A stretch of DNA of 64,000 nucleotides from Gymnorhina tibicen (lineage: Eukaryota; Chordata; Aves; Passeriformes; Artamidae), in NCBI GenBank assembly GCA_013399875.1, contig VXAZ01006886.1, positions 2,307,288 through 2,371,287 of the forward strand. Direction: 5' to 3'. The notes beneath the pieces were generated by a model that worked only from the letters and a program-made list of their open reading frames with translations, was not told the DNA's origin and did no database searches. Both the position numbers and the translations under genes were made by a program. This document shows positions 22,414 through 34,875 of this stretch, one piece after another; within the stretch, counting starts at the first letter, position 1; every line of letters starts with the position of its first letter.

Positions 22414-25400
22414 TTTGGCTGTGCTGCTGGAGCAGTGCTGCCCTCCAGTCCTCTCCAGCTCAGTGGCAGCTCCCTGGGGCATAGCACTTTAACAGGGGCT
22501 GCCTCCAAGGCTGGGCAAAGACACCTTTAACTTCAGGACTGGGTGGCCACGAGCCCTTCTTAGACAATCTACACCTTGATGGGGCTCTACCAACTAACAC
22601 ACAGAGACAAGTACATACACGTGTGTGTATACACAAGTAAAGCAACATTTCAAAAAATACATACGTATTTTTTAACTTTTTTTTAAGTAAAGTGTTATCA
22701 AGCAAACACTGGTCTCCATACAAAAAAAAAAAAATCCCTTGATAACAACTTATTAGAATCATCCCTTCAGATCCTTACCAATGCTCTATCTTCAAAGAAC
22801 ACTCACAAGCCTTTCATTTTTGGTAGATAAGCCATCTGATCAATATTTTCAACACTAATCAAGGCCAAGAGCAATTTCATTTCTACCTTTTCCCTAAATT
22901 GAATTGGAATCTAAGCAAGTGCATCACTCAGTTACTTTGCTCATGGTAAGCAGATTCAGCTGAAGGAGATAGAAGCTTCAGTGTTCAACTGATAATACTT
23001 TATATTTATCTCACATAAACATCAGTACAGCAGGAAATGCTAAGCTTTCTCTAGGAAAAAAAGCCCCATTAAATAAGTCTATTTCTAGATTCTTTTTTTT
23101 AACACCTAAGTGCCTTTTTATTACTTGAACTGATGACTGCTGTTGTCCTGATAATTTTTTATTCTGCAAGATGTTTTATTCTCACAATATTCTCAGTGTG
23201 AAGCACTAATTAGAATCAGAAAACTGGTCTATTCTCATCATCTTTTTCCTGTCCATATTTATCAGAGGAAATGTCTCTCCTGTAAGAAGTATACCTTCTC
23301 CCTTGTTGTCTTGGAAGCTAGGTGAGCATGGGGACTGTCACATCCCACGGCTCAGTGCTACCAAGAGCGAGTTATTTCCACAGCCAGCACAGGCTGTACC
23401 TCCTGAGCCACAAATGAAACATTCCTTAGGGCTTTGTCTCCAGCCTATCCTTCTGTGATGTCTTGTTTGTTCAAGTCACACAATACTCACAGTCGCTCCT
23501 GTGCAGCCTGAAAGCCCAGCAGAGCCCAAGATGTGAGGAAGCAGCACAGCTGCAGCCACAACTTTTCCTTGGCAGGAGGTTTCAGGTATCTCTAATTGGA
23601 CAGCTTCTGTAGCAAGAATAACTCAGACCACCTACACTAGGCTGGTGTTTGCTGTCACTGATAACCTTGTCTCAATGTGGCTGTGGCCACAAAAACGACT
23701 CCAGTAGGATGCTCTCACTACACGCTCCCCACTTTTGTGTCACAGCAGCCAGCACTTTGTTGCTGCCAGGAAAAGAGTAAGGAATGAAGTGTAGAGAATA
23801 TCAGTGTGACTATAAAAATGCACTGCCATACTTCACTTCACTGGAAGAAAATGCAGCTCAGCTATTGCAAGCTCTGTAGCAATCCCACAGACTTGCCTTT
23901 GGCTTTGAGAAGGCCATTTTGGCTTTATCCCTCTGCAGCAGACACTTTAAAACCTGTCATACAATCTGGGGGTTTTTTACCTTTTGTTTCTTCCCCTGAT
24001 ATTACAACATAAAACACACAAAAGAAAAAGTTCCCTTTCCCAAACATCTCCAGAGCTAACAGGAGCTTACCAAACGCTGTCTGCTGTGCAAGCACAAATT
24101 TAAGACAATTTTATAGATTCTGTTATTTACGCAGCTATAACAGCTTCTTTGTTAGAGGATGGCACTGTAATTATCTGCTTTTATCATTAATAGCTTGAGT
24201 CAGTGGTTAATGCAGAGGTGACAAATCACCGAAATGCCTGACAGTTTATGGCTTTTAGCACTAAGGAATGTTTCTTTTATTTCCTATCCCTTGTGTATAC
24301 CCTATTTCCTTTAGATGTCTTCTGTTCTCTTACATACACATCCCCATTCATAATTAAACATACCTGATCATAATTTATTCACACGCAACCAATTATCAAA
24401 TCTCCATTGTTTAGTGGTAGTGCATATTTGGAAAGTGGTGCAACCAGGGGAATGTTTCTAACTGAGGAGTACCAGAGTAAGGACTTCAGTCTTTTATGTC
24501 CATTCTGAAAACATCAGCCACCAAATAAAGAAAAAGTACACATCTGCTTGAATTTGCCAGCCATTGGAAGGATGTGGTACTGCCAGTACCCTCAACTACA
24601 CTCGAAAAAAGGGAATCAGAAATGTTTCAGGCACAAAGCAGGAAAATGCTCTGCTTTTCCCACAAACTCAAGTACCCATGTTCCACTTGCATCATGTTAC
24701 AGGCACATAGACCAAAGACCTGTCTCCAAAACCAGTGCTGCCTGTGCACACCAGAGTGCTGCAGAGCCCAGGCCCTGTCCTGCAGGCATCGGGATGAGAA
24801 TAAAGAATACACTGCCAGCTTTAGACTGCCCTTCCCTGTCAGGAAATACAGCCAGCTTGTGACTCCATTATTTACACACAGACTGTGTGATTCACCCTAT
24901 GTATAAGCATAATTTGCCCCATACAATGAGGTTTAGTTGCTCACCCTTCCTGCCCCATGCTCATAAAAACACGCACACCCCATTTGAAATGAAATGCAAG
25001 CCCCTGTGTTGTAAGAAGTCAGTCACTTTTGGAAGCAATGAGCAGCAACTGTTAAAACAAACCAAACTCCATTTCAAATCCACCGTGAAGCAAAGAAGCA
25101 AAAAAAGAATGAAGCAGAAATGACCTTATCCATAACTACAGCCATAAGGCTAGTTAGGATTCCTTCTGAGTAAAAAATAGAGAAGAACAACTGGCAAATG
25201 TCAGCCTCATTATCATGACCTCTTTTTAGATGTGAAACAAAAATTACCCTTAGATCTTTTTTCAACAGCCTAGACCATTCTCTGTGATAGAAGCCTTTCC
25301 ATCTCTTTTGAATAACTATCAAATTATGGCAACATCTTTTCTCTTTAGTACTAAAAGCACATGTTTCAGCCTTAATGACTTTATGCACACTACATTTGTC

Positions 25401-27955
25401 TTCCACAAACACTTGATGTTAAACTAGTTGGGGCATAATGTTGTGAAATACAGAGAGCAGAAAAAAAGAAGGCAAAGCTGAGCAAAAAGAACATTGAGTT
25501 CAAAGGTAATTGCTTCTCTGTGATACCTACATTTTTTCCTATTTTCCTTTAGAAATACTAAAATATGGAACATTCCAGCTCAATAAAAGAAATTCTGAAA
25601 CAATTTCACGTAATGCTCGTGTCACTGTTTAAAGCCAAGATTATGTTCTTCAATCTTGATTCTACAATGTCTATAGATAGAGAATACAGTTGTCCTTAAC
25701 CTGACAGATGTCAATGAGAGTTTTCCAAAGTAATAATTCAGTAAGAAATCAAACCCTAGCCTGCTGCAAATCTCTGAAGCTCCAGTAAAATTAACAGAAA
25801 TGCGCCATTTCATGCAAGCCTGGGCTCTGGCACAATGAAATTTAACCCGGACACTTTAATCTTTCTAGCCAGAAGTTCAACTAATGCATGTTTTCACAAG
25901 TCACTTGATTGAAACAAGGGCAGTTTCTTGGCTTTTTTATCTCTTGTATAGTTTTGGTCATTTTTTCTTTGATATTCTCCAGTAATGAATCCTCAAGTGT
26001 ACCCCCATCTCTTCTTGAAGGCCAGGGCTTTAAGTCCACAGTTGTTATCCCTCCCAGATATGACTCAAGTGTTGTTGAATCCCTGGGACAGTGATGGAGC
26101 ACAAGTAATTTTCCCTGTTCATGACATCATAAATTATCCTTCATGAGAATAGATATTGTTCATGTAGCCACATGATCTATAGGTAAGGCTCTGAAAAAAA
26201 GATCAGATATTGGGGTTTGTAGTGGGCCGTTGTGGATTTTTTTCTCCCCACAACATTTATTTCCCTGTAAAGAAACTTCTGATTACGATCTCAGGTCAGG
26301 ACTAGTTGTCCAAATCATTCCCCACCTCCCTTTGTCCAGCTTCCTGAACTTACACAAAACTGTGTGGGTCTTCATCACATTTACCCGCCTGGCATTACTG
26401 AACCAGGAGTACAAAGACATTTTTCCCTTATGGCTCCTGTTTCTCACTTCCCTGGTACCTGTAGATACAAATGTGAAGCTGAGTGTTCCGGGTTTCTATG
26501 TCCTCAAAACCTCACATTCAGCATTTCTCCCTGGAAACACAGAGATGTACCAACTCTGTGTGTCTCGTGAGCCTTGGTACAAATACATTCAGATTTATCC
26601 AGCTGTAAACGCCCTGCTCCAGCTGGTTCACCAACCTCCACTGGGCACTCTGGGCTGCAGAACTCAACTCCACACGGACGGGGACAATGATAGTGGGACT
26701 AAACAGAGAGATTTCTGACAGCTGACCAGGGAGTAGCAGAGAAGAGAAGGCATTCTGCCTCAAGCCTCATTCAGAAAAGATCCCTCAGAGTCAACTCCAG
26801 GCAGCCAAGGCCATCTCAAGCTGCTCGTGACTCCCCAGGGAGCAGCATGAACAATAAGCATCACATGAGGGTTTTGCCATGTGAAGCACACAAGGATTCC
26901 ACTCAGCCACAAGTTTAAGATCAGAATAGGAAGGCTAAACAGTACATCACCTAAGATACAGTAAAAGGTCAAAATTCATATTTGAGAAAATGGAAGTGAT
27001 GGTACTTACTTGCTCCATGAGGGTTGTTATGAAGCTCAGCAAAGTTCTGTGATTCTCTGATGTGCCCTATCAATGCCAAGTGTTACTACCTCTAAAGAAA
27101 GCAACTCTCCAATGTCTCCTGCCAAAGTATGATTTATAGAACACGCCACAGAGCAAACCAGAGACAACTCTGAGAGATGCAGAAACAATAGCCTGTAACA
27201 CAAAGGGTGCTGCTGGCAGGGAGCTAACAGCCTGTGGAAATGGCTTCCCGCAGAAAGCAGGACTGTATCTGTGAACAGCTGTCCTGACTTTACAAGGATG
27301 CTAATAAATCTTCCAACACTTTTCCTACTATGTTCAATGAGCATCTATCCTACACCTTGAATGCTTGCTGGAAATGGGAGCTTTACACAAGATACTTTCC
27401 ACCCGGACTTGCAGATACATTGATTATGTTATCTCCCCTCTCGTGACAGCACCCAAGAAAGTCACAGCTGAAGTCTCAGCAAGCTTCTTGAAGTTTCTCT
27501 TCTTGCTGCTTTAGCTCAAGGCAGCAATAGATCACTCAGGTTATATCCCTGAAGCTTCTTTTAAAACATTATTACAAACATAGAGGACAACATTTTCTAT
27601 TTTTTCCTATGAATCCAGGAAATTCAAACATGGAGTCAGTTGAAGAATATAGCTATCATCCTAAACACTCCATTCCTTAAATATGATGCTCATTGCTATT
27701 TCAAGTTACTTACAGCTGATATTCCATCAGAAAATAGACAGATTCAGGATACATCAAATAAACTTTATGTTATAAGATCAGAGAAAGATTCACAATGATG
27801 ATACAGCATTTATAGCAACAACTGCTAGAAATGAAAAAATCCACAGTGGCCTAACTCATGATGTGAGTCAGTAATAACTCAAATTCAGTGCCAGGCAGAG
27901 ATGCTATTAACTTGTGACCCAGTAAGCTAGCAGCTGTGAAATAATGTGTTCACTT
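22414..27955. other. Non-coding stretch, nothing firm seen
   Basis: Starts GC-rich beside the minisatellite (to about 22560), then AT-rich. A short (TG/CA) run lies near 22611-22634. The segment at 24105-24290 looks like a possible conserved element. The 162-codon frame at 26230-26718 is the longest in the window but resembles no protein family. A minus-strand splice-like segment lies at 27010-27091. Confidence 0.45.
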
Positions 27956-28008
27956 AAAAAAATAAAGCAAAAAACCCAAACCCCAACAAATCCCACCACA
28001 AAAAAATA
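27956..28008. repeat. A/C-rich low-complexity tract
   Basis: Runs of A broken by CCC and CC on the plus strand. One of several such tracts in the window (see 33595, 40678, 44571 and 58164). They resemble degraded A-rich tails or simple-sequence drift. Confidence 0.7.
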
Positions 28009-31000
28009 AGACTGAACATGTTGCTTATAAAATGTTTACGCCCAGTTTACCAATTTGTGCAGTAATGATACTTAGAGTTTGTTTCTCCAAAATGGCTTTG
28101 AGATGCTAAATGCAAAACAAGAATTAGAAGACTTGAAAACAGAGAGTATATAACTGCTACCAAAAAAGAGATGGCATCAGCATATTGCACACACCCAATG
28201 AAATCCATATGGCCATGGCTATTTTCAGCTATCTCCCTAAATTCCATTTTGTCCTTTCTTCGGAGTTGATACGTTCATGTTCTCAATTACATTTCCTGTA
28301 ACTGCGTTTCATGGCACAAAACCAGGCCACTCTGAACTCAGAAGTGAAGTAAATCAGCAGTTTGGCAGCTGAGAGCATCGTCTGGAGGAGGGAAAGCACA
28401 GAAACACCCCAGGAAGGTCGGAAGGCAGCGAGTGCAAAGTGATGGCTGGGGTTAGAAGGTCTAAGAGAGTGAGGGGGACCATGATGTCACTGCTTTGTAG
28501 TGGGATAAAGCAAAACAGAAAAGCATCCTCCAAAACTTCCTCATCCAAAGATTTCTAGATTCCAAAAGGAACAAAGAAGAGGCCAGGATTCAGTGGAGTT
28601 ACCTGAGTACGTCTGACTTAATGGGATTTTCAGTATGTTGTAAGAGTCACTGCATAGCACAACTCTTTTGACATTTATTTTTATGATTATGTCAGATTCC
28701 TGCTCTGGAAACCTTACGTCCCCTGAACTTGCTGTTAAAGCTCAAAAAAAACCTGGTTTGCTAGTTTATATCAGTTTTGTCAAAGACTGTAAATAGAGAA
28801 ACTTGGTTTCTTTAAAAAAAAAAAGCAAACAACATTTGTTTTTCTTCTGATTCTGTTAGTTTTTCTAATGGATAAAGCTAATCAGACAGTATTTTAAAAT
28901 ATTTTAAAATACTGAAGACCCATACAAAAAGCCTTGTGAACATCATATGATTGGAGTGTTGGAGTTTCTACAGTGTCTAAACACAAAAATTGGATATTGC
29001 CGTTTTTTCATCCACGATCTCTGACTCTCACCATATGACCAACTACGACAAACTCTGTAAAGAAAAGGGATTGAGATTAGACCCTCTCAGGGGGTCTGTT
29101 CTGACTGAATTGAAACTCCTGCTGATGCCTGATGAGAAAGGCAAAGTGGAAATGTGCGTCCTCATGTAAACAATGTAAAATGGAAGAGATGCTGCCATGG
29201 AAGAAGATGTGATACTCTCAAGCCAAATAATACTAACAAATGTAAAAACAAGTTGTCCCAAGAGAAAGAATAATTAACCAAACTGCAAACTGACAGCCAG
29301 ACCTGAACTTTCTCAGATAAAAGAAAACTGAGAACTGGTGTTTGTTTTGCTCATTTTTATTTCTGAGTTCATGGTACCCACAGCTAATGAGAGGCTCAGT
29401 CTGACATTTCCAACCTGGCAACTTTTTGAAGTCAAAAGCACAAGCAGGTTACAGGCACGAAGACTTGTACAGCTAAAGAGGATGTGAAATTTAAACTTTT
29501 GAAATATTAACTAGAGTCTTATGTTCAATGTGAAAACCCTTTTGATATGACATCTGATTGGCATTGCTGATAGAGCTGAAATCTGGAGAGAGGAGAAACT
29601 CATCTCTCTCCCTCTTTGTGTCTTTCCTGAAGAAGCCTCTAGCCCCTCATGGCTTCTTGGCTTTTCTGTGGCTGCAAGGAACGCTGAAAACTTGACATTT
29701 TCACACTAGAACCCAATTTCACCTTGTTTGGCCCTTGACACCTGATTTTATATACATGTATATGTATCTTAAAGCATTGCCAGCCAGAACATTATCCATT
29801 GCCCACAAAAGGAGTTCTCTGGGGCCACCAAAGTGCAGGAAGTTTAACATACTAAATAGCTCGGTGCTCCAAGAAGATGTAAAGCTTTTGAGGGCAATTT
29901 GTAGCAAATGGCCACATGCCAAGCAAACGGCTGTGCAACAAGTGATTGATGTCCTTGCTGATATTCCCTATTTCTCTGCCAGGTTCCTGCTGCAAATCCT
30001 GCAGTAAACTGGCAGCTCCACTCAAGTGAACAAGGCTGAGGTAATTGATATGTGCTGGGAATCTGCCTCTTCTCAGCTATGGATTTCTTTGGGCAGCCAC
30101 TCACCACTAAAATCTACTCCTGGAGAACTGAAGCAGCCCTGTTTCACACATAAATATAGCCACTTAAATTTGGCTTCCTGTCCCTCAAATTACAGCCGTA
30201 CTTAAAACCAGAATGCTGCTGAGCTTTTTTCAAGCCAAGGAGATAACACTTACTTAGAGCAGTTGGGCACCTAGACCTCCCATAAAAATTACAGAACTCC
30301 TAGGCTGAGAGCCAACAGCCTGTAGGATGACACAGGAAGAAATAAAATTTAAAAAAAAGAAATCAAACTCCATTCCCCACTATTGGGACTTAGGGGTTTT
30401 TGCTTCTTGGAGTAACTCCTTAAGGTGCCAATATGAACAAGGTGTCATTTAAGACACAGGCTGAGACGCAGGCCTGGACAGAGGAAATCAGCAGAGGTGA
30501 CAGTTTCTGGATCCACACTGACACAGCCAAGCTGAGCAGAAGGCACAGGTGGTGTGATGAGAAGTCCAGGGGACACTTCTGGAACCAGAGTGTCCTCCAG
30601 TCAGACCCTGGGGCAGCCAGTATCAAACCCAAGTGTTCACCCAGGAACACACTCATGCCAGGGGTTCACTTGCTGGCTTCAATGGACAAGTTTCAATCCT
30701 TTGGCCACTGAACATGGTGTATTTTAAGAATCTATTAAACATCATGCTAAAATGCTAATGCAGATACAAATGCTTCAGAATTAATGATGATAAATTGGAA
30801 ACAGTGATTAAGATAAAAGTTTCCATCCCACTTCATCAACCACAGGTACCATATTCCCCAAATTGTCTTTTAAGTAACATAATTTCTAAAGAGAAACCAT
30901 TAATGGTATTGCTTCTATAGCACTGGGACCATATAACAAGTACATGATCTGTGAAACATTTGGAAGGAGAAACACTCAAGAGTCTAAACCATAAAATATG

Positions 31001-33594
31001 GTAAAAATATATCTTACAAATAGATGTAAAAATATTTGCTGTAGTCTCCAGTTGTACAACATTCCATAGATGGGATTCCGAAAGGTCACTCCTCACTTTC
31101 AGAAACTTTTCATAAAACAGTTCATTAAAAAAATTAGAAATAGCATAAAATTATATTATAAATATTGCATTACTTACAAATACAGTTCTCAGTAGAACTG
31201 GAGAGCCTGGGCCATCTGCTCAAAGTGCCAAGGACAACCACTTTACTTCAGTAAACGTAAATAAAGCTGTGCCATAAAGACAGACCCACTGCAGTTTAGT
31301 AGATTTGCTGTTAAAAAGTGAAACCTGCTTGGTTTCCAAGCACCTGGCTGGTGCAGCTTTATGAATGAAATGAGTGAGATAATAGCATTTACTAATGAGT
31401 CCTCACCACTAATTTGATTGCTTGTTCTTCTTGGTATTTATTGCCATGATTACCTCTGAAGGGAGAGAAGAGAAATATTTATTTTTTTTATCTAAACATT
31501 TCACATGGGTCATGCCAAGTCTAACAGTTGCCAGCTGTAAACCAGCAGAATGTTTACAGCAGGCTCTAACAGCATCCACAGCTGATGGAGAGTGCCCTGG
31601 CAAGCTGCTGAACCTTCTCCTTCAGTGGGTCTTGGCTAAACTGTAATGCATAAAACATACCTTCAGCACACAGCAATTTGGGCTTGGCTTTTTCCTCCTG
31701 TATATTAGATTTTTTTGTATTCAAATGCAGCATTTCAAGTCCCTCTTGAATTTTTACAAAGATCTAAGAGAAACAAAACATCAGTCTGAAAGGTAAAGAC
31801 AATACACTCTGTCTGTTTCTATGGTTATTTTAAATCAGTTTTATGCTGGCTTTGACAGGGGACTATTAAATCAAAAGCCAAAGATTGAAGTGGCAGTTCC
31901 AGTAGAATTGAATGAAAACTAAAATAACTGCAGTCAAAGAAAGGGTCAAAGCCTATGTACTGCTTCAAGAGCAACTTTCTTTTATTTAAGCTGCTAAGCA
32001 TCCTGAGCATAGAAAGATGCCTCTGAAAGGTGCTGGACTGAGGCCCAATCCAGCAGGAGCTGTCCTTGGCCTCAGTGCGTCTGGATGCACCATCCCAACC
32101 ACAAAACCTCTCCACAGCTTCCTCTAAAAGCCTTGTGCCCTACGTGCCACCACAAGTGATGTCGGTGGGAGGGACATTCCCCTCTGAGGAGGCTCCATCC
32201 CCCCCCCATTTCAGATCCCACCTTGGGGACATACAGAGAGCATGAGTGAAAACACAAGAATGGCCTCAGCTTGTCAGACATGGTCCACTTAGCCAAGGAG
32301 CTGATTTGCTGTAAGGGATGACTCAGGAAAGAATATAAACCCAGGAAAATGTATTCTCATGGGTTCCAGCCTTAAACAATAGCAGCTTTTTCGAGATAAA
32401 ATTCAGATGGACACAATGGTGTTATAAAAATCCCTATTGATTCACCATGACTTTTTGAAAGATACTTTGTTTTTGTAAGACTGTTGTCTGATAACTCGAT
32501 GGAAAATCCTCAAGACTTTTCTTGAGAAACACTGATATTTTTTCTGTAAGTATATTTCTATTTATTTTTTCTTTTTCTTCATGCCATTATTGATCTCAAA
32601 GACCTCATGTCCTCTCACATGTGAGAATTTAAACAAGCACGTGCAAGACACCGACGTTCTGAGCTGTGAATGTGTCTCCCTTTCATGGGAGTCCTATTTC
32701 ATACTCATTTAATGATATCTAAACCTGTATTAAAAATGCTACAATAGAGCAAAGACCTCAGCATTTCAAGAGCACAGGTTTCAGAGAGGAGAAAAGGTCA
32801 AAATCAATCAAATAAATTCCACTGCTAGCAAAGAAGCAACTCTGTCAGAGTGATGTTAGAACGGATGGGTTTACAAGAGGTACTGTCATCATCTACAAGA
32901 ACCTGATGATGTCCTGGTGAAAATGGTGATCTCACAGGAAACCTTGGTCAGGATTAGAGAAGAAAGTGAACCAAGAGTAGAGAGTGTTTTGCGTTTACAA
33001 AACCAGTGTTGGGCTTGTTTATAGCATCTGCTTTGTTTTTCCAGTTCTATAAAATATGTGGTAAGAAATACAATGCATTTCACGTGGCACCTGTGATTAT
33101 GAATTAAAGACTTTCTTCAACATAAGTGTTTCGCAGCTTCACGCCACTGACCTGGTCAAGTGTGATTGTTGAGCACTCTGCCTTTCCTTCCAGCCTCAGC
33201 CATTCCCCTCTCACTTGGAGCCCAAGTGACCTGGTTGTGTGATCGGTAACTTCAATTCCTCATTTAGATCCAAACTACAATGGTTCTGCAGTTATCTGGT
33301 GTGTGTTAATAAATTACATCAAAGCAATTCAAACTCCTTAAGAGAGAAGGAGTCCAGATCAGAGTTATTACTATACATTTCAGTTTTCTGACTTCTTTTT
33401 TTTCTCATTCTGAGGAGGACTTTTAGTTATCATTCATTTTATCATAATTGGAATCAGGGGAAGAAGGGTAAGAAGGAGGGAGTGGAAGCAAAGGAGAAAA
33501 CCCCAAATGCACTGGAGAAAATTTGGAAAAGTAGGAGCCTGATGGGACAATTTAGTAGCAAAGCTCCTTACAAGAACAGGCCATATTGCTATTT
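28009..33594. other. Non-coding stretch with a perfect palindrome
   Basis: AT-rich DNA with the 28-bp palindrome at 28887-28914 and octamer-like words near 30740-30765 (ATGCTAAAATGCTAATGC). A C9 run lies near 32200. No exon or transposon was recognised; the frame at 29735-30007 matches nothing known to me. Confidence 0.45.
28887..28914. repeat. Perfect 28-bp palindrome
   Basis: The arms read CAGTATTTTAAAAT and its exact reverse complement with no spacer. The centre is built from two overlapping ATTTTAAAAT repeats, themselves palindromic. It could extrude as a cruciform or bind a homodimer. Symmetry ends sharply at both sides. Confidence 0.95.
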
Positions 33595-33702
33595 TAAAAA
33601 ACCCCAAAAGCTAAACAGAACAAACCAGAAACACCACAACAAAAACCCAGTAAAAAACCCAGACAAACACTCCCAAAAAAAAACCTCAAAACCAGCAGAA
33701 AA
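33595..33702. repeat. A/C-rich low-complexity tract
   Basis: A runs with interspersed CCC and AACC words. It produces a Lys/Asn/Pro-rich plus frame (33482-33715) that is compositional and not a gene. Confidence 0.7.
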
Positions 33703-34390
33703 GAACGTTAGATGAAAATAGCTTTACGTTGCCAGTTGAGCAAACTGTGCCTTTCCAGCCACCTCCAAAGGCTACTTTTAACCTGCAGGACAAACCCAGA
33801 TGTCTCAGCTTGTGGCCCCCTCAGTTTGTGCCAGCCCCTATGAGAAAGAGGAACCATAATGAACAGCTCGATGCTTTAGCACCCTGTCTGTCAGGCCAGA
33901 AGAGCAAAGATGTTTTCAAAACAGCTTCTTAGGAGCAGCTTATCTCTTTCATGATCCAGAGAACAAAGAAAGAGCATAAACCAAAAGAACGAGAAAAATA
34001 TAAAAGAGAGATAGGAAAATTACATCTGAAGCCAAAAGGTGTTATCCAGAGATTACACTGGAGCGGAGGTAGTAAAGAAGAGTAAGTGTGCAACAAAACA
34101 GGGATATAGCTGAGTAATTTCTTCTGGTTTTTTAAATGGTCAGCAAAATGGTGCAGTTACATAACACAAATGAGTTACAGTCAGTGATGGAGATAAGAGT
34201 ATGGCAATTTAGGATCAGGGGAACTTTTTCTGGGACAAGAAAAGATTTTCCTATTTTCTTACATAGACCATTTGTTTCTTAATTTTCCAGGCATTCCAGC
34301 CAAGTGCTCAGTTGCTTAATCCAGCCATGGTGGGTTTGTAACAGGCCACCTTCAGTACTGACACTGTTATGAAATGTCTTCCCCTTCCTT

Positions 34391-34434
34391 AAAAAAAAAT
34401 TAAAAAAAAAAAAAAAAAAAGAAAAAAAAGGAAA
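34391..34434. repeat. A-rich tract
   Basis: About 44 bases almost all A, broken by TT and G. It could be the tail of an old retroposon, but I see no recognisable body upstream. Confidence 0.9.
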
Positions 34435-34803
34435 ACCTCTGGGGGTGTGTAAGAAACTGTCTCTTGAATTTTTCTATTTAAAAAATTTTCTATTTAAAAC
34501 AGCAACTAAATGATAACAGCAGCTGTACATGGGTATCACCATGCTCACCAGTTCCTCTCATTCCCTATAGGATGACCCAGGGAAAGTCAGCAGCAACCAG
34601 AGAAGCGTTTTCAGACAGAATGGTCTGCAAAACCACAAATGGACTATACTTCAGAGCTTCCTGGATCTCTCCAATTTTTTCCAGTACAAATCTATGCATA
34701 AACATGGTCATTTTCCCTTTAAAGAGTAGTCTGGGAATGCACACAATTCCTGCTACCATATGCTATTAAAGCTGGTGGAGTTGTAGGCCAGGATGCCATC
34801 AGA

Positions 34804-34875
34804 GCAGTGCAGCAATCTGCATTCATGTAGGGTATGGCATTCCCTACATGAAGGCAGCAATAACCAGGGCACTGC
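34804..34875. other. 72-nt fold-back hairpin
   Basis: The inner stem pairs TTCATGTAGGG (34822-34832) with CCCTACATGAA (34842-34852) perfectly around a 9-nt loop. After one A/G mismatch it continues with CTGC/GCAG (34817-34820 with 34854-34857). Beyond an asymmetric internal loop (6 and 11 nt) a seven-base outer stem pairs GCAGTGC (34804-34810) with GCACTGC (34869-34875). Length and layout resemble a pre-miRNA, although the internal loop is large. I match it to no known miRNA. A chance inverted repeat remains possible. Confidence 0.4.

Noticed and set aside
22052..22530. Three plus-strand frames of 133-154 codons with repeated peptides
   Set aside because: They are the same minisatellite read in three rotating frames; the 58-base unit simply lacks stops.
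26230..26718. 162-codon plus frame, the longest in the window
   Set aside because: Length is within chance for 64 kb, an 81-codon frame overlaps on the other strand, and I recognise no family, signal or splice context.
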